Shown: positions 10,421 through 22,292 of the stretch, in pieces | How positions within the stretch are numbered: position 1 is the first letter of the stretch | How the letters are laid out: the number at the start of each line of letters is the position of its first letter | NCBI GenBank assembly: GCA_963169105.1 | Contig: OY720638.1 | Span: 7,178,749 to 7,242,748, forward strand | Length of the DNA stretch: 64,000 nucleotides | Origin: Ceriagrion tenellum | Lineage: Eukaryota; Arthropoda; Insecta; Odonata; Coenagrionidae | Direction of reading: 5' to 3' | Notes under the pieces: generated by a model | What the model was told of the DNA's origin: nothing | Seen by the model: the letters and a program-made list of their open reading frames with translations, nothing else | Database searches by the model: none | Translations under genes and position numbers: made by a program

Positions 10421-10908
10421 GCGGTCTGCACTCGATTATTGAAATTTTGGTGAAAGAGGAGGCAGTAGAGGCGTTGTTGGACTCCAGATCAGTACGCAGC
10501 TTTGTCTGGAGGAAATTTTTTGAAAAAATGAAGGGGAATGGATTAGTTAAAGGACAGAAAAGAGAAATAGTAACTTGTTACACGGCAACTCGGGAACGCA
10601 TTGCTTAATCGGCCACCTTTAAGGTAAAGATAGGGGTCTTCACGTGGGTCTACCCTTTTTTGGTTTGTGACTCATTAGCGAGGGACATAACACTGGGAGC
10701 CGATTTCATGTCACACGTGGGGTTAGTGGTAAATATATCGGATAACTGTTTTTATTTGAAGTTCTGTCGCGAAAATGTCTATCGCCTGGGTCCCAGAACT
10801 TTGTGTAATGCAGACCATACTAACCAATTAGATACCGGTCAAGCTCAGGAGGGAGAGTTCAGTTTGAAACACCTAGAAGCAAAGAGGAGGAAGAAATTCA
10901 AAGGGTAA
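10421..10908 (+). pseudogene. Gypsy-B aspartic protease (inactive motif)
   Basis: The active-site stretch reads ALLDSRSVRSFV, where a DSG or DTG triplet is usual; the glycine is now arginine. A stop at 10606-10608 separates it from the C-terminal strand ITLGADFMSHVGLVV at about 10687-10730. The surrounding sequence keeps the family layout between the gag zinc knuckle and RT. Confidence 0.75.
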
Positions 10909-10973
10909 TACTTGATTTCGCGGACGTTTTGACTAGAGTTTGAGTTTGACACTTAATCGAATATGACATAAGT

Positions 10974-12300
10974 TTGACCGATACGACAAAAAGTCTGTCT
11001 GTGACTGTGACTGTCAAAAGCCACCCTTATCGATTGAGTCCACCGAAGGTACGGGTGCTCCGCGAGCAGGTTAACTCTCTGCTTGAGAAAGGAGTGATAG
11101 AGCAGTCCAATTCATCATATTCCTCCCCGGCCTTCTTAGTGCCAAAACCATCAGGAGAGTCACGCACGGTGGTAGATTACAGAAAGCTTAACGCTAAAAT
11201 TGACATCGAATCAGTTCCTATCCCAGATATCAATACCGCATTTGATTGGTTCGGACGTGCTTAATTCTTCACCACCCTCGATCTACACTCGGCATATTAC
11301 CAAATACCTCTCTCCTCAGCCTCTAAACATTTGACGAGTTTCAGTACGAGGTGGAATCTAAACCAATTTAAACGGGTGCCTTTTGGACTCACCACAGGGG
11401 CTCAAGTCTTAACGAGGCTACTTGATAAGGTTTTCCATGACATCAAGTTCGATTTTGTGTTTAAGTACCTCGATGATGTCGTAATCTATTCCGAGTCCTT
11501 GAACCAACATCTCCGGCATTTGAGGGAGGTGCTTACTCGGTTGCGGGAATCGGGGTTAACGGTAAACTCACACAGGGCTAAATTCGCTGTTAATGAGATT
11601 TCATTTCTTGGATTCTTAGTATCCAGCAAAAGGATAGCAGTAGATCCGGCAAGAACTAGAGCTATAAGGGAATTCAAGGCCCCCAAAAATTCCCGCGGGG
11701 TGGCTAGGTTCATTGGAATGATAAATTACTTCGGGAAGTTCATCCCGAACCTTGCGAAAAAGGCTGCCCCTCTGAATGCGTTGCGCGGTGAGAGTGTTAA
11801 ATTTATATGGGGAAAGCAACATGAGGCCTTTGATTTACTGAAGGAATACATTACCTCTCCTCCGGTGCTCAAAATGGCTGATTTCACAAAACCTTTTATT
11901 TTAAAAACCGACACCAGTTCTTCAGCGGTGGGGCCGATACTGTGTCAGGAAGTAGACGAAGGGCGAACTCCCATCGCGTACGCGAGTCGATCCTTGACGC
12001 CCCAAGAAAAAAAGTACTGCACGTATGAGTTGGAGTGCTTGGGCATTTTATTTCTAATAGAAAATTTTTGGCACTATTTGGAGCATGTGGAGTTCCTTCA
12101 GGGAACAGATAATCAAGCCTTATCTTGGTTACTTGCCCACCCGCGGCAATTCGATAAGATAGGCCGTTGGGTTATACAGATATCATCTCTAAAATTCAAA
12201 GTTCAGCATATTCAGGGCACGCAGAACGTGGTGGCAGATGCATTATCACGAATGTTTGAGACTGAGGAAGAAAAACGGGAAAGCGAAAATTGTCATATGG
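10974..12300 (+). pseudogene. Gypsy-B reverse transcriptase and RNase H
   Basis: The RT N-terminus (VIEQSNSSYSSPAFLVPKPS, VVDYRKLN) is stopped at 11262-11264. After that TTLDLHSAYYQIPL is followed by VPFGLTTGAQVLTRL and the catalytic YLDDVVIYS. The thumb reads FLGFLVSSKRIAVDP and FIGMINYFGKFIPNL. RNase H motifs include LKTDTSSSAVG, YCTYELECLGI, TDNQALSWLL and VVADALSR. The RT and RNase H catalytic residues are largely kept, so decay here is mainly by stops. Confidence 0.9.
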
Positions 12301-12476
12301 AAGCTCTAATAAGAGACTTCCCCCTTGCTTTTCAGAATATATTGACTCACCAGCGGGAAGTTGGGAAGAATGATAGACATGTTACTAGAAGGGAAAATTA
12401 TTTCGCGCTACCAATTATCAAAATTAGTTTTATGTTACTGAAATCGGAAAAACGATTGAAAGGTAGTTGTTCCTGA

Positions 12477-13543
12477 AAACCTGAGAGCAATGTTGTTTTC
12501 TTATTGCCATGTATATACTCTCGGCGGGCATTTGGGAATTTATAAAACGATACAAAAACTAAAATAAACTTATTCGTGGGAAGGATTGGAAAGTTACATC
12601 GCGGAAAAAGTCAAAGAATGCGAAAGGTGTGTTATGAGTAAGCCGGCAAACAGAAGTAAATTCGAAAAAACTGTCTTCAACTGTAGCAACGAAACCCATG
12701 CAGAATATTTTTCTGGACTTTGTGGGGAAATTGCCTAGGAGTAAAGCTAGAAACTCTCTGATTCTAGTAGCAGTCGACGGCTTTTCAAAATTCTGTTGGA
12801 TTATACCGTTGCGAGAGGCCACCAAGGTTACTCTGATTAATGCACTTCAGGATAATATCATAAAGATATTTGGCCTACTTGTGAGGTTTATTTCTGATAA
12901 TGGACCCCAGTTTAGGTCAAAAAAATTCAAAAGATTGTGTTTCTCTCACGGGATCGAACGTGTTACTACCACGCCTTATTATCCTCTGCCATCTTTTGCA
13001 GAGCGCGTTAACCGTAACTTAAGATCAGCATTTATCGCTTATCATTCCCGCTAACAAACCACATGGAATGAGAGTGTAAGGTGGCTCCAACTAGCTTTCA
13101 CTACGGCACATCACGAAGCTCACGGATTGACACCTTTCGAAATGATGTTTTCCCTTAAACCTAATTCCCCGTTGTCGCTGAGTTGGAAAATAGACGAGAT
13201 ATTACCCTCAAACATAAGCAAGGTGAACCTGAAGAAAAATTGGTTGGAAGCTCAAAAAAGGTTGATCAGTTCTTATGAGCAGAGGGCAACGAAGTATAAA
13301 AAGGGGCGATTGAACAATCCGTTTCGTATTTGAGATTTGGTCGTTGTGCGCAGTAACCTTATTAGTAAAGCCTCAAACACACAGGCAGCGAAGTTAAGGG
13401 ATAGATGGGTTGGCCCATACCAGGTCTCACGTTTCTTAACGCCAGTCACGGTTTCTCTGCTACACATAAACGGGGAGTTTTTCCGGAGGGCGCAGTTATC
13501 GCAAATGAAATTGTGCCCAAGTACCGGTGTCTGCTTATTTTAA
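12477..13543 (+). pseudogene. Gypsy-B integrase (three frames)
   Basis: The zinc-binding start is seen as YCHVYTLGGHLGIYKTI and CERCVMSK, with a stop near 12565. The core has D in IFLDFVGKLP, D in RFISDNGPQF and E in FAERVNRNLRS. A stop near 13052 and another near 13331 split it. The C-terminal part contains KLRDRWVGPYQVSRFL, a GPY/F module, and ends before the 3' LTR. The PPT upstream of the 3' LTR is only weakly purine-rich. Confidence 0.85.
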
Positions 13544-13706
13544 AAGGCACTACAAACAAATAAACAAGGGGGGACGAGTCAATCTTTCCAGGTCCAGGCG
13601 GCCTTGGCATGGAAGAAACTTAGAGAAAGAGGAAGAACTCACGCAAGGATCGGCTGAGCAGAGAGGGAGGCACGGAAGGGACTCCTTCGGCGGGCAAGGC
13701 TGATTA

Positions 13707-13969
13707 TGTGCCGAATCGGTGTTGACCGATTCGATACATTCAAAGAACGCGCCGGAGCTGAAGGCCAGGTTCGGCGCGTTAACAAGAGGAGGCGCGAACA
13801 GCAGTTCGTCGTCCGGGGACTGTAGCGTACCCACCAAGGGATAAGGGGGCAGAAAGTGACGAGGCTCGAAGGGAGAAGGATCTCCATTAACCAATACATT
13901 TGGTAGAATTATTAGACTGTTTTCTGAAAGAAACCTTGGTGCTTCTTACTGTCCCGTCCTCACGAAACA
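13707..13969 (+). repeat. Gypsy-B 3' LTR
   Basis: Starts TGTGCCGAATCGGTG and ends CACGAAACA followed by the CACT duplication. It is 263 bp against 267 bp for the 5' LTR, with scattered substitutions and small gaps. Confidence 0.92.
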
Positions 13970-14034
13970 CACTGAACAAGAACGTGCTGCTTACCATAAA
14001 GCAGCACGCGGTTGATAGAGTTTAGGCACTCACC

Positions 14035-15605
14035 ATGGCCCAGAAAAAGCTCCACAAGAGGAGTAAGGCCGTGAGGGAGAACTCAACCTTCCTCCTTCAC
14101 CCGTCACGTCTCTTTCGACCACCTCAGTCTGTCGTCGAATCTCCGCCACTCATCCAAGAGGTGGAACATTTCTGGAAGGATATCTATGAAACGTCGAAGC
14201 CATTCAACGGAGACACTCCGGCTAAAGACCTCTTTAAAAAGTGTTGCGACTGCCACGTACATGAAGTGGATGGACCTCTTTCAGTCACAGAGAGTGACGT
14301 GAAGAAGGCCTTTCCTGGCAAGAAGAATTTCTCGGCTTCAGGAATGGATGCCGTGAATAACTTTTGGTGGAAGAAGTTCACTTCCATCCACACACATCTC
14401 GCCATAATCTTCACATCCTTTCTCTCGGGTAGAGAAGAAATTCCAACGTGGCTGACTGAGGGACGCACGGCTCTAATACCTAAGAAGGGAGACTTGTCCA
14501 ATCCTAAGAACTACCGTCCTATAACCTTCCTCACACTGTATACAAGGCGTTCACCTCCATCTTGAGCGACCTTATCCTCCACCAGGTCCATCCCGTTTGG
14601 GAGGTGGTGTACGAGCAGGCGGCTTCAAAGCGTGGAATCGCAGGATGTAAGGACAACCTGCTCATTGATAGATACATATACCAGGGAGCCATCCAGCGTA
14701 AGGGCAACCTATCAATGGTCTGGGTGGACTACAGAAAGGCGTTTGACACCACTTCACGTGAGTTCATAGTAGCCATGCTGAAGTTGATGAAAGTCCACCC
14801 AGAGGTTGTGTCCTGCATCCAACGCCTGATACCACTCTGGAGAAAGCGCTTCGTCCTGACCGCAGGCAAGCAGTCAATCTCGACAGAGTTGGTATCATAG
14901 CACCGTGGCGTTTTCCAAGGCGATAGCTTGAACCCCTTGCTGTTATGCATTTCCCTCCTACCTCTCTCGCTAAGGCTGCGATAAGGAAAAGAATAAATGT
15001 GCGGTGTGCCAATTGACAGGAAGCATAAGGTCATGCATTTATTTCATATGGATGACCTAAAGCTCTACGCTTACAATGCAAAAGACCTTCCCGTGGCCCT
15101 GGACACCGTACTGGAGTACAGTGAGGCTATAGGGATGGATTTCGGATTGGACAAGTGTGCATCTATCCACTTGGCGAGAGCAAGATTTTCGGAGAACAAG
15201 GAAGACGTGCACCTCGTTGACGGGAGCGTTATTCGCCACCTCCAGGGCGATGACAGCTACGACTATCTCGGCGTCCCCCAAAGCCGAATACAGGAGGTTG
15301 TAGCAGTGAAGGAGAGAGTCACCGCGAAGTACAGACAGACTCAGGAAAATCTGGAGTTCTGAGCTGTCTGAGTTGCAACCATGTTCGTGGCAAGAACCTT
15401 GTTCTTGCCACGAACATGTTTTATCAGTTCCCAAACTACTGTACACATTCGGATGGAGGAAATGGAACGTCAACGAGCTGCAGAACCTCGAATGGGGAGC
15501 GAGGAAGATGATGACCATCAATAGAAGTCTTCATTCGAAATATTCCGTCTCCAGACTGTATCTCCCTCGCAGTGCAGGGGGTAGAGGTCAGTTGAGCCTT
15601 TTTAA
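14035..15605 (+). pseudogene. Dong-like LINE reverse transcriptase (copy 1)
   Basis: Reading resumes with a pre-RT linker (FWKDIYETSKPFNGDTPA), then RT blocks WLTEGRTALIPKKGDLSN, NYRPIT, CKDNLLIDR, MVWVDYRKAFDTTS and LFHMDDLKLYAYN, where the usual Y/F before MDD is H. The late palm has DYLGVPQSRIQEV. Breaks: one base missing at about 14533 within the NTVYK-type motif, a stop at 14898, frame changes near 14940-14997, and a stop at 15361. After 15440 it continues WRKWNVNELQNLEWGARKMM and YLPRSAGGRGQLSL, then stops matching at about 15605. Confidence 0.85.
15380..15418. repeat. perfect 18 bp palindrome inside the LINE frame
   Basis: CATGTTCGTGGCAAGAAC, then CTT, then GTTCTTGCCACGAACATG. The right half together with GGCAAGAAC is expected LINE sequence (a KNLVLATNMF-type motif). 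The extra CATGTTCGT on the left looks like an inverted copy of ACGAACATG. Confidence 0.9.
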
Positions 15606-17045
15606 TTACTTTTACAAAAAAATTACTTTTTTGGAATGTCAAATGGCTAGGTTGGCGAATACAGTGGAAGATAGGGTAAATGGGGTCAATGTTCACAGGA
15701 AGGGAATTTACGAGAGAAGAGAGGCGAAAAATGAGGGAGCGTTTGGTAAGTGATAATCTGGAAGTAGGGATATGGAGCAATGAATGAGTTCTGGTGCGTC
15801 GGGAGGGTATTCTGAAATTTATCAAAGAAACAAGGTCGGGGCAGTCAATGGTTGAGTTCAGTGTACTATGAATAAGTTTATGATCGGTTTTAAGGAAGAT
15901 ATGATCAAGTTTAATAACAGAGAGTGAGGATAAGATATCTTTGGAGGATAGGTTGCGCAGATTTGGCTCTAAATTTTTCACAATAGTTGCGAAGAAGTGA
16001 GGGATATGTTGATGGGATTTAAGATTAGTTGGGGCTGACATCAAGCATATAGGGGAACAGTATGAGAGGAGAGGAAGAACAAAAGGTGAGAAATATATTT
16101 GTAAAGCTCTGGTATCTCTAATGTCAGTGTACCGGTAAGGTAGGCCTAACAGGTACATGGCTTTACTTTTTATGGCATGGATGTGGTCGGCATAGAAAAG
16201 TTTCTGGTCCGTTATTACTCTAAGATCTTTGACTGATAAAACTCTGGTCAGTGACGTGGAGTTCATGGTATATTTTAAATGTATTGGGGATTTTTTGAGG
16301 GAAATGGTCATGACTTTTAATTTGCCGTGATTTAAATTTAGCTGCCAGGTGTTGCACCAATCCGACGTCTTATTCAACGCATCTTACAGGTAATGACAGT
16401 CAGAGGAGTTTTCGATGAGCTTAAATACCTTGCAGTCATCTACGTCAAGAAGGGCATTTGTTTTGGAAGGAAAAGATTGAGAAAGAAGATCATTTATGAA
16501 TAAGTTAAAAATATATGGACGAAGGACACTGGGTACTTGGGGTACTCCAGACGCTTCCTCGGACCAAGAAAAAGAGAAACCGGATAGTATTACTCGTTGT
16601 GTTCTGTCTAATAGAAAGCTGGATAGGAGGTTGAGAAAGTTACCGTGGATGCCGAAATGGTGTTTGAGTTTGTGAAGAAGTAGGGAATGATTGAGGGGGT
16701 CGAAAGCTTTGGAAAACTCAAGGAAAACAGTCTCGAGTTGAGCCGAATTTTCAATGCCACTGACGGCGTGATTCTGAAAGACGGCGAGATTGGTCAAGCA
16801 AGATCTTCCAGGAAGGAAACCATGCTATTGGGGGATAGAGAGTGAGACGTGAAGTAATATATCCGGTCGAGAATAATTCTCTCACAGACGGACGAAAGGA
16901 CAGGAAGTATAGAGATGGGACGATGGTTGGAGAAAACAGTTTTAGGACCAGTTTTATGGATTGGAATGATATTTGCGGCTTTCCATTGAGAGGGAAAGGT
17001 TCCGCCTGAAAAGCAGCGGATTAACAAGAGGGTCAGAGGCAATGA
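15606..17045 (-). pseudogene. CR1/Jockey-group LINE reverse transcriptase (minus strand)
   Basis: From 17042 downwards: GTFPSQWKAANIIPIHKTGP (RT block 1-2), NHRPISILPVLS, then FLEFSKAFDPLNHSLLLHKL and GVPQVPSVLRPYIFNLFIND. The catalytic box reads LLDVDDCKVF where YADD is usual. The thumb and C-terminal part (TWQLNLNHGKLKVMTISL, then VLPLLSYCSPICLMSAP) extend to about 15620. The element is 5' truncated and lies opposite to the Dong-like LINE it abuts. The exact 3' end is in a T-rich stretch near 15605. Confidence 0.85.
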
Positions 17046-17059
17046 GAGGTTTTGCAGGT

Positions 17060-18300
17060 TTTTACCTGTTGTTCATCCTTTCATATGGATTAGCATAAGT
17101 GTGATCGATACATAGTCTGTGTGTTACTACCTGTTGTATATGTTATTACTCTTTAAATATAGAAACTGTTATCTGAGCCGAATTTCATTTTTTTCTTTCC
17201 TCTCTCTCGCTTTCACTGTCGGTTATGTTCTTCGTTACGAAATGTATTCCTGGGCACTTCCATGTAATGCTACCGTTTGCTCTTCACCAGTCATTGTCAC
17301 TAGTCATTCTTGGGAATTTCTCTTCTGTAACATATAGTGGCTGTAGTTAACTTCCTTTCTATAAGCACATTATTACCGCTCTGTGACTATACTATTTTGA
17401 TTTGTCACATTTAAATCTTCTGGTTGATATAACTTATTAGTGAGCAATCGTAAGCCTTTTCTTTTCTGATATGGTTTTTTGAGCAATCTGAGAACTATGC
17501 TGTAGTTGCTGGGTGGAAAACATTAATTTACTTCAAATCTTGTCTAAACAATTTTTGGTTAATCTCATATCCCGGTCAAGACGAGCCATTTTTCTTCGGT
17601 GGCTTCTTGTATTTTGCTTACTTGGCATTGTGGTTTTTCTACAGATGTCGCGTAGATGATAAATATAACGTCGTACCACTATTGAGTGCAATTTTCAGTT
17701 AGGAGGGTGTAGTGTATATAGCTGTATTTTATAAAATTGTCAAACGATGTGCCCTATCTTTCGTATTATTAACTATTCTGAATCACTATCAGATTTTAGA
17801 TTTTTTGTTCTACCCGAACGCAATGTACAAGTGTAAATGGTGAACGCTTAGTTATTTGACCGCTAATCGAAAGATAGATGTCATTCTGAGGTGTCTAATG
17901 TGAGGGGGCGGGCCGGTAAGACACCAATATCTGTCGTAGGGTTTGCGAAGTCGCTATCATTACGAGTAGAACCTAGACGGTCAGTAAATCTAGACTAGAC
18001 GGTTGACCTTCCGTGCCCCCGGTTAATTGCACGAATTTCGCATCAATATTCGTCTGAAGTGGATAGCTAGTAGCTAGTAGGGCGATAACCGAAAAATAAT
18101 CGATATTTTGTAAATCGATTAATTGCAAGCAGCTAATTAATCGCGCCATATTAATTGCTTTAGTAATCGATACATCGATTCGATTATAACAGCATGCACA
18201 ACATAGCTTGCGAGCTTAAGGTCCCTCCATAAATAAAGTAAAACAATTTCTTTTACATTTTACAAAAATTGTAACATCTATACAAACTTCCAGGAGGCGT
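17060..18300. other. intergenic, no gene recognised
   Basis: AT-rich, with only short open frames. Four ATCGAT motifs cluster at about 18100-18185, of the kind found in subterminal parts of some hAT elements. A hAT-terminus-like CAGAGGTGGGAAAAATTTC occurs at 18310 but I found no partner for it. Confidence 0.5.
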
Positions 18301-18419
18301 GTCAGGGAACAGAGGTGGGAAAAATTTCATATTCCATTTAAATTTTGGACAATTTCCAAATGCTTACAGGAACTGAAGCTAAAAATTGCAATTTTGATAA
18401 AGGAGTAATGGTAAGGCGG

Positions 18420-20060
18420 CTTCTCGGATCAGATTGAATTAGTCTCATCTCGGAAAAGAGTCTCTATGATGGAACTGATGTTGTTACTCCTGGAAGGTGC
18501 TTCCTAGCTACCTGGTATAAGTGAGGTTATTCAGTTTTCATTGACTCCCACACGGAAAAAGGATTCAAAAGGCGGTCAAAGACGGGTCGGTTGAGGAATT
18601 GTCTTAACTCAAATGGTGCCCTACCGGCGACATCTTCAGTATACAGGGACCTCTGTGATGCTGCTTAAGTGTCATGAAAGCACCAGAGGTCATCTGGTGC
18701 TGCTGCATCACACTCAGTGTGTGAAAACATTTGCAGGACGTTCATCTGATCCTCGTGAAGCATCTCAGCCATCTCAGCGATAAAGGTGCTCATGGCATTG
18801 GCTACAGCAATCGGGCTCATGAAGTGCAGTTTTTTGGACCGTGGATACAGCATTGTGGCGAGTGCACAGTGCTTTCTGGACTCAATAGGATCGAACCGAC
18901 GGTCCAGCTCCGACAAAACGAACTTCTTTACTTGTTCCGCTAGCCTGTCTCCTTGCGGAAGCGGTATCAGCTTGATGCTCTGAAATTAAAAATCGACGTT
19001 AATGTCAGAGAAATGAAATAACATAGTGCATCAAGAGAGGAATCAATGATCGCGATAACTTAACCTGTTCAAGCAATTTTACGAGGAATGACCTTGCTGA
19101 CTGTAGTAACTTTATCCGCACACATTTCTGTTGTCACTTGAGCAAATGGTTTCAGTTCGGATATGAAGACACGGACGGTGCTCATCTCCGCACCACTCAG
19201 CATCGTCACGTCCCTATAGTGGAGGAGCACCTCAGCCACTACGGGCGACAGCTCTACGAATAGACAAAGCATCTCGTAGGTTGAGGACCACCGGGTAGCA
19301 TTTGACTGGATGGGATGTAGGACGGTACCCTGTGTCTTCCCTTGAGAGTACTGAATGCGTTTCAAAGCATCACTTGCATTGACACTGTGACGAAAGAAAG
19401 AAACAATATACTTTACCTTTTAAGTTATATCTAGGGCTCCAGGAACGTACTCCTCGTTAGTCTTCTTACTGATTGAAACGACGTATGAAGGAATCAAGTT
19501 AATGGTGTGGTCAAAGCAATCATAGCACTTATCTTCACCGATGGTGTCACGGACCGCCTTCTTGATATTTCCTACATTATCAGTGACCACCAAGACGACC
19601 CTGTCCTTTCCTTTCCCCGAGTGAGTGCATAGGTCTTAAATTTTCACGGAGAGATAGTCTGCAGTGTGAGAATCACTGAGATCCATCATCGTCAGAGTAC
19701 ACGTTTCCATCTTGCATCCTTTCAGGAAGTGAAGGAAACCGCGAAGGAAAGTGGTGGTGTGTTTCGATGTCCACACGTCGAAGGTGATGCTGACCACTGA
19801 CCACTTGACTCGATATAGTATTCTCGATCACACCATGCAACACCTCATACTTGTCATCCAGGAGGCGAGTGAGAGTCTTCCTGCTGGGAGGTGTCCAATG
19901 TGGCATTGCTATCTTGGAAAAATAGCGGAACTCTTAATTTTCTGGAGTTTGCCGGGGCATATGGCCCTTGTAAATCATATATAAAAGTCCATCACAAAGT
20001 TCTGCGTTCATATCTCCACCACCTGCCAAAAAAGATGTGGGTAACGATTAGTAGTAGAGG
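18420..20060 (-). pseudogene. hAT transposase remnant (ZBED-like)
   Basis: Reading leftwards from about 20010: a hAT RNase-H-fold start (LLYMIYKGHMPRQTPEN, then PSRKTLTRLLDDKYEVLHG), the strand bearing the first acidic residue (VSITFDVWTSKHTTTFLRG, in a shifted frame at 19740-19800), VVLVVTDNVGNIKKAV near 19570, IQSNATRWSSTYEMLCLFVE at 19260-19310, and the C-terminal dimerisation segment VWESMKTE, HLYQVARKHLPGVTTSVPS at 18470-18550. Stops and frame changes occur throughout. Terminal repeats and duplication were not found. A nuclear cut-and-paste transposase in origin. Confidence 0.8.
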
Positions 20061-20064
20061 AACA

Positions 20065-20455
20065 TGATTTATTTCTATTAAAAGGTACATAGCTGAAAAA
20101 TTGTGGCGATCCCACATAGCAGAAGTACATTTCATAAACATGTCTCGAATATCACATGTGATGCCTCAGGTAACCTTCGGAGACGTATCTGAAACATATT
20201 TTTCAGATGTCACTATTTCCAAAGAAATTTGGCATTTTGAAAATGAAAAATCCATGGTAACTGCAAGTAACATGGTTAAAATAATCCAACCTCAGAATAT
20301 GGTAACTTGTTGAGCACGTTAAAATTATGTAGAAATTAATTTTCTAAATATCTCTCGGTGTTCTCGGTCACTGAGGCATTCTTGATGTTGAAGATATTCG
20401 AGACTACGGTGAGACATCAATTGCTATGTGGGAAGTGTACTAGTTTGTGGAGCAA
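20065..20455. other. intergenic, nothing recognised
   Basis: AT-rich. Contains CATGTGATGCCTCAGG-type sequence without coding character. No RNA gene or terminal repeat seen. Confidence 0.4.
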
Positions 20456-20464
20456 TTTTTCAGG

Positions 20465-22210
20465 TTACTAATCTCAAGTACTTTACTTACTTACTTTACG
20501 CGATCAGGCCCCGTGGACCGCGCGATGTCAGGAACAAGGCTCTCCACTCTTCTCTTCTCGTGGCATTTTCCCTCCAATCTTCCCAGGCTTCTATTTGCTG
20601 TAGATCCTCTTTTATATAATCCATCCATCTTTTCTTTGGTCTTCTCCTCCGGGCTCATGCAATTTGCAAGTTTAGGATATCGTTCATCCGTTCCACATGT
20701 CCTATCCATTCCAATCTCCTGCTTCTCAGTAATCCTACTATGGTGTTGTCTCGATAACGGTCATGTAGTTCCTGATTATGTCGTCTTCTCCATTCCCCTG
20801 TTAATTCGTCTTGGACTGGCCCATATATTTTCCTAAGCACCCCCATCTCAAATATTAAGAGTTTGTTTACATCTTGTTTTCGTGTGCTCCAGCTTTGGCA
20901 CCCATAGAGAGCCACGGGGAGAATTAATGTCTTGTACAATCTTATCTTAAGCTCTCTTGACACATTCCGGGACTTCAAAATATTGCTCAAAGCATAGAAT
21001 GCCTTATTCTATTGCCTAATGCCATTCTCGCTTTTATTTCAATTTCATATGATGCCTCTTCCGACAGAATTGCACCAAGATACGTAAACTCTCTCACTCT
21101 CTTATGATTTTCTTCATTTATTTTTATTTGTAAAACATCCGGTGGGCGATGCCTTCCTATAACCATGTATTCTGTTTTATTTGGGCTTACTTTCAGGCCA
21201 AATTTCGTGGCTGTAGTTTGCAGTGTAAGCATTACACTCTCCTCCTAGGACTGTGACATTATTACAATATCATCAGCATAGGCTAAATGGGTAATAAATA
21301 TTCTTTCCACACTCTAATGCCCCTGTATGATTATGGTTATCAACTTCCCTCATGATCTTTTCAAGGACTACATTGAATAAGATGGGTAATACTCCATCCC
21401 CTTGTCTTAAGCCAGTTTTTACAGGAAACCCTTCAATTATTTTATTTTCTAGTTTGATTTTCACTTCTGTATCGGTAAAACATAGTCCTATTAGTTCAAC
21501 GAGCTTTTTTGGAAACCCAAACTCGATTAATAGATGTAGTACGCTTTCTCCATGTATTGAGTCATAAGGTTTTTGAAATTCAATAACCAGTAGATGTAAC
21601 TCTTGGTCAAACTCGTACATTTTTCACATATCTGTCTTAAGAAAAGTATATTATCAGTTTTTGATTTTCTTGGGAGAAATCCACCTTGATATTCTCCTAT
21701 AATTTCACTGGCTAAGGGTTTAACCCTAGCTAGGAGACGCTTAGAGAAGACTTTATACACCACATCTAATAGGGCTACTCCTCTGTAACTATCGCACTTC
21801 AATTTATCATTCTTTTTATGGATTAGGCATACAAGAGCTACTTTCCAGTAATGCGTGATCACTTGTTTTTACCAAATAATACCGATCAGTTCGTGTACTC
21901 TTTGCACAAGGACTTCCTCTCCAATATTAAGTAGTTCTGCCGAAATTCCATTTTTTCCAGCACTTTTCCCATTTTTCAGTTGCCTAATATGTTCATTTAT
22001 TTCATTCATAGTGGGAAGAATGCATTCTGATTCTACTGTAACATGTTTTACAAATTCAAATAATTCATTAGGTTCCTCTCCATTCAACAGTTCACTAAAA
22101 TATTCCGACCATCCTCTTGCTATCTCCTGTTCTGCAGTTAGAACTCTTCCATCTGTGTCTTTTATAAAGTGTTGTTTCCTTCTTGTCCTTGATCCTTTCC
22201 GCGCCACGCG
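20465..22210 (-). pseudogene. non-LTR retrotransposon RT (clade not assigned)
   Basis: From 22207 leftwards: a pre-RT linker (HIRQLKNGKSAGKNGISAEL), then WKVALVCLIHKKNDKLKCDS, YRGVALLDVVYKVFSKRL, EYQGGFLPRKSKTDNILFLR, LVIEFQKPYDSIHGES, TGLRQGDGVLPILFNVVLEK and an intact catalytic box LAYADDIVIMSQS at about 21255-21290. The C-terminal half has VSPNKTEYMVIG, REFTYLGAIL, LPVALYGCQSWSTRK and LEWIGHVERM. Frameshifts near 20990, 21240 and 21600 break it. The 3' end carries a short TTAC repeat at 20475-20495 (TAAG on the element strand). The 5' endonuclease is missing. Confidence 0.88.
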
Positions 22211-22292
22211 AGCTCTACTTGCTGAAGAAGCTGCGGAGTGGGAAGGACCACTTTCGTCAGGATTTTCGGAATACCCTATAAAAAAATGAACC

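Larger units (their letters stand above)
8872..13969 (+). mobile_element. Ty3/gypsy LTR retrotransposon Gypsy-B
   Basis: A complete but decayed element of about 5.1 kb with LTRs at 8872-9138 and 13707-13969, both beginning TGTGCCGAATCGG and ending ACA, flanked by CACT (8868-8871 and 13970-13973). The empty target is seen uninterrupted in copy 2 of the Dong-like LINE near 28530, which confirms the insertion point. The LTRs differ at roughly one position in nine by eye, so the insertion is old. Gag and pol carry several stops and frameshifts. Confidence 0.93.
7946..15605 (+). mobile_element. R2/R4-type (Dong-like) LINE, copy 1, split by Gypsy-B
   Basis: The element starts after TAATAATAAA at about 7946. 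It runs to 8871, is interrupted by Gypsy-B (8872-13969), resumes at 13970 and is cut at about 15605 by an opposite-strand LINE. It aligns closely with copy 2 at 27631-29373. Assignment to the restriction-enzyme-like-endonuclease group rests on copy 2, whose 3' part encodes that domain, and on the TAA flank, which matches the known target of Dong. The 3' third of copy 1 is missing. Confidence 0.75.

Noticed and set aside
15436..15600. Minus-strand ORF continuing beyond the CR1/Jockey LINE end
   Set aside because: It is the antisense of the Dong-like LINE frame; the LINE match ends near 15605.
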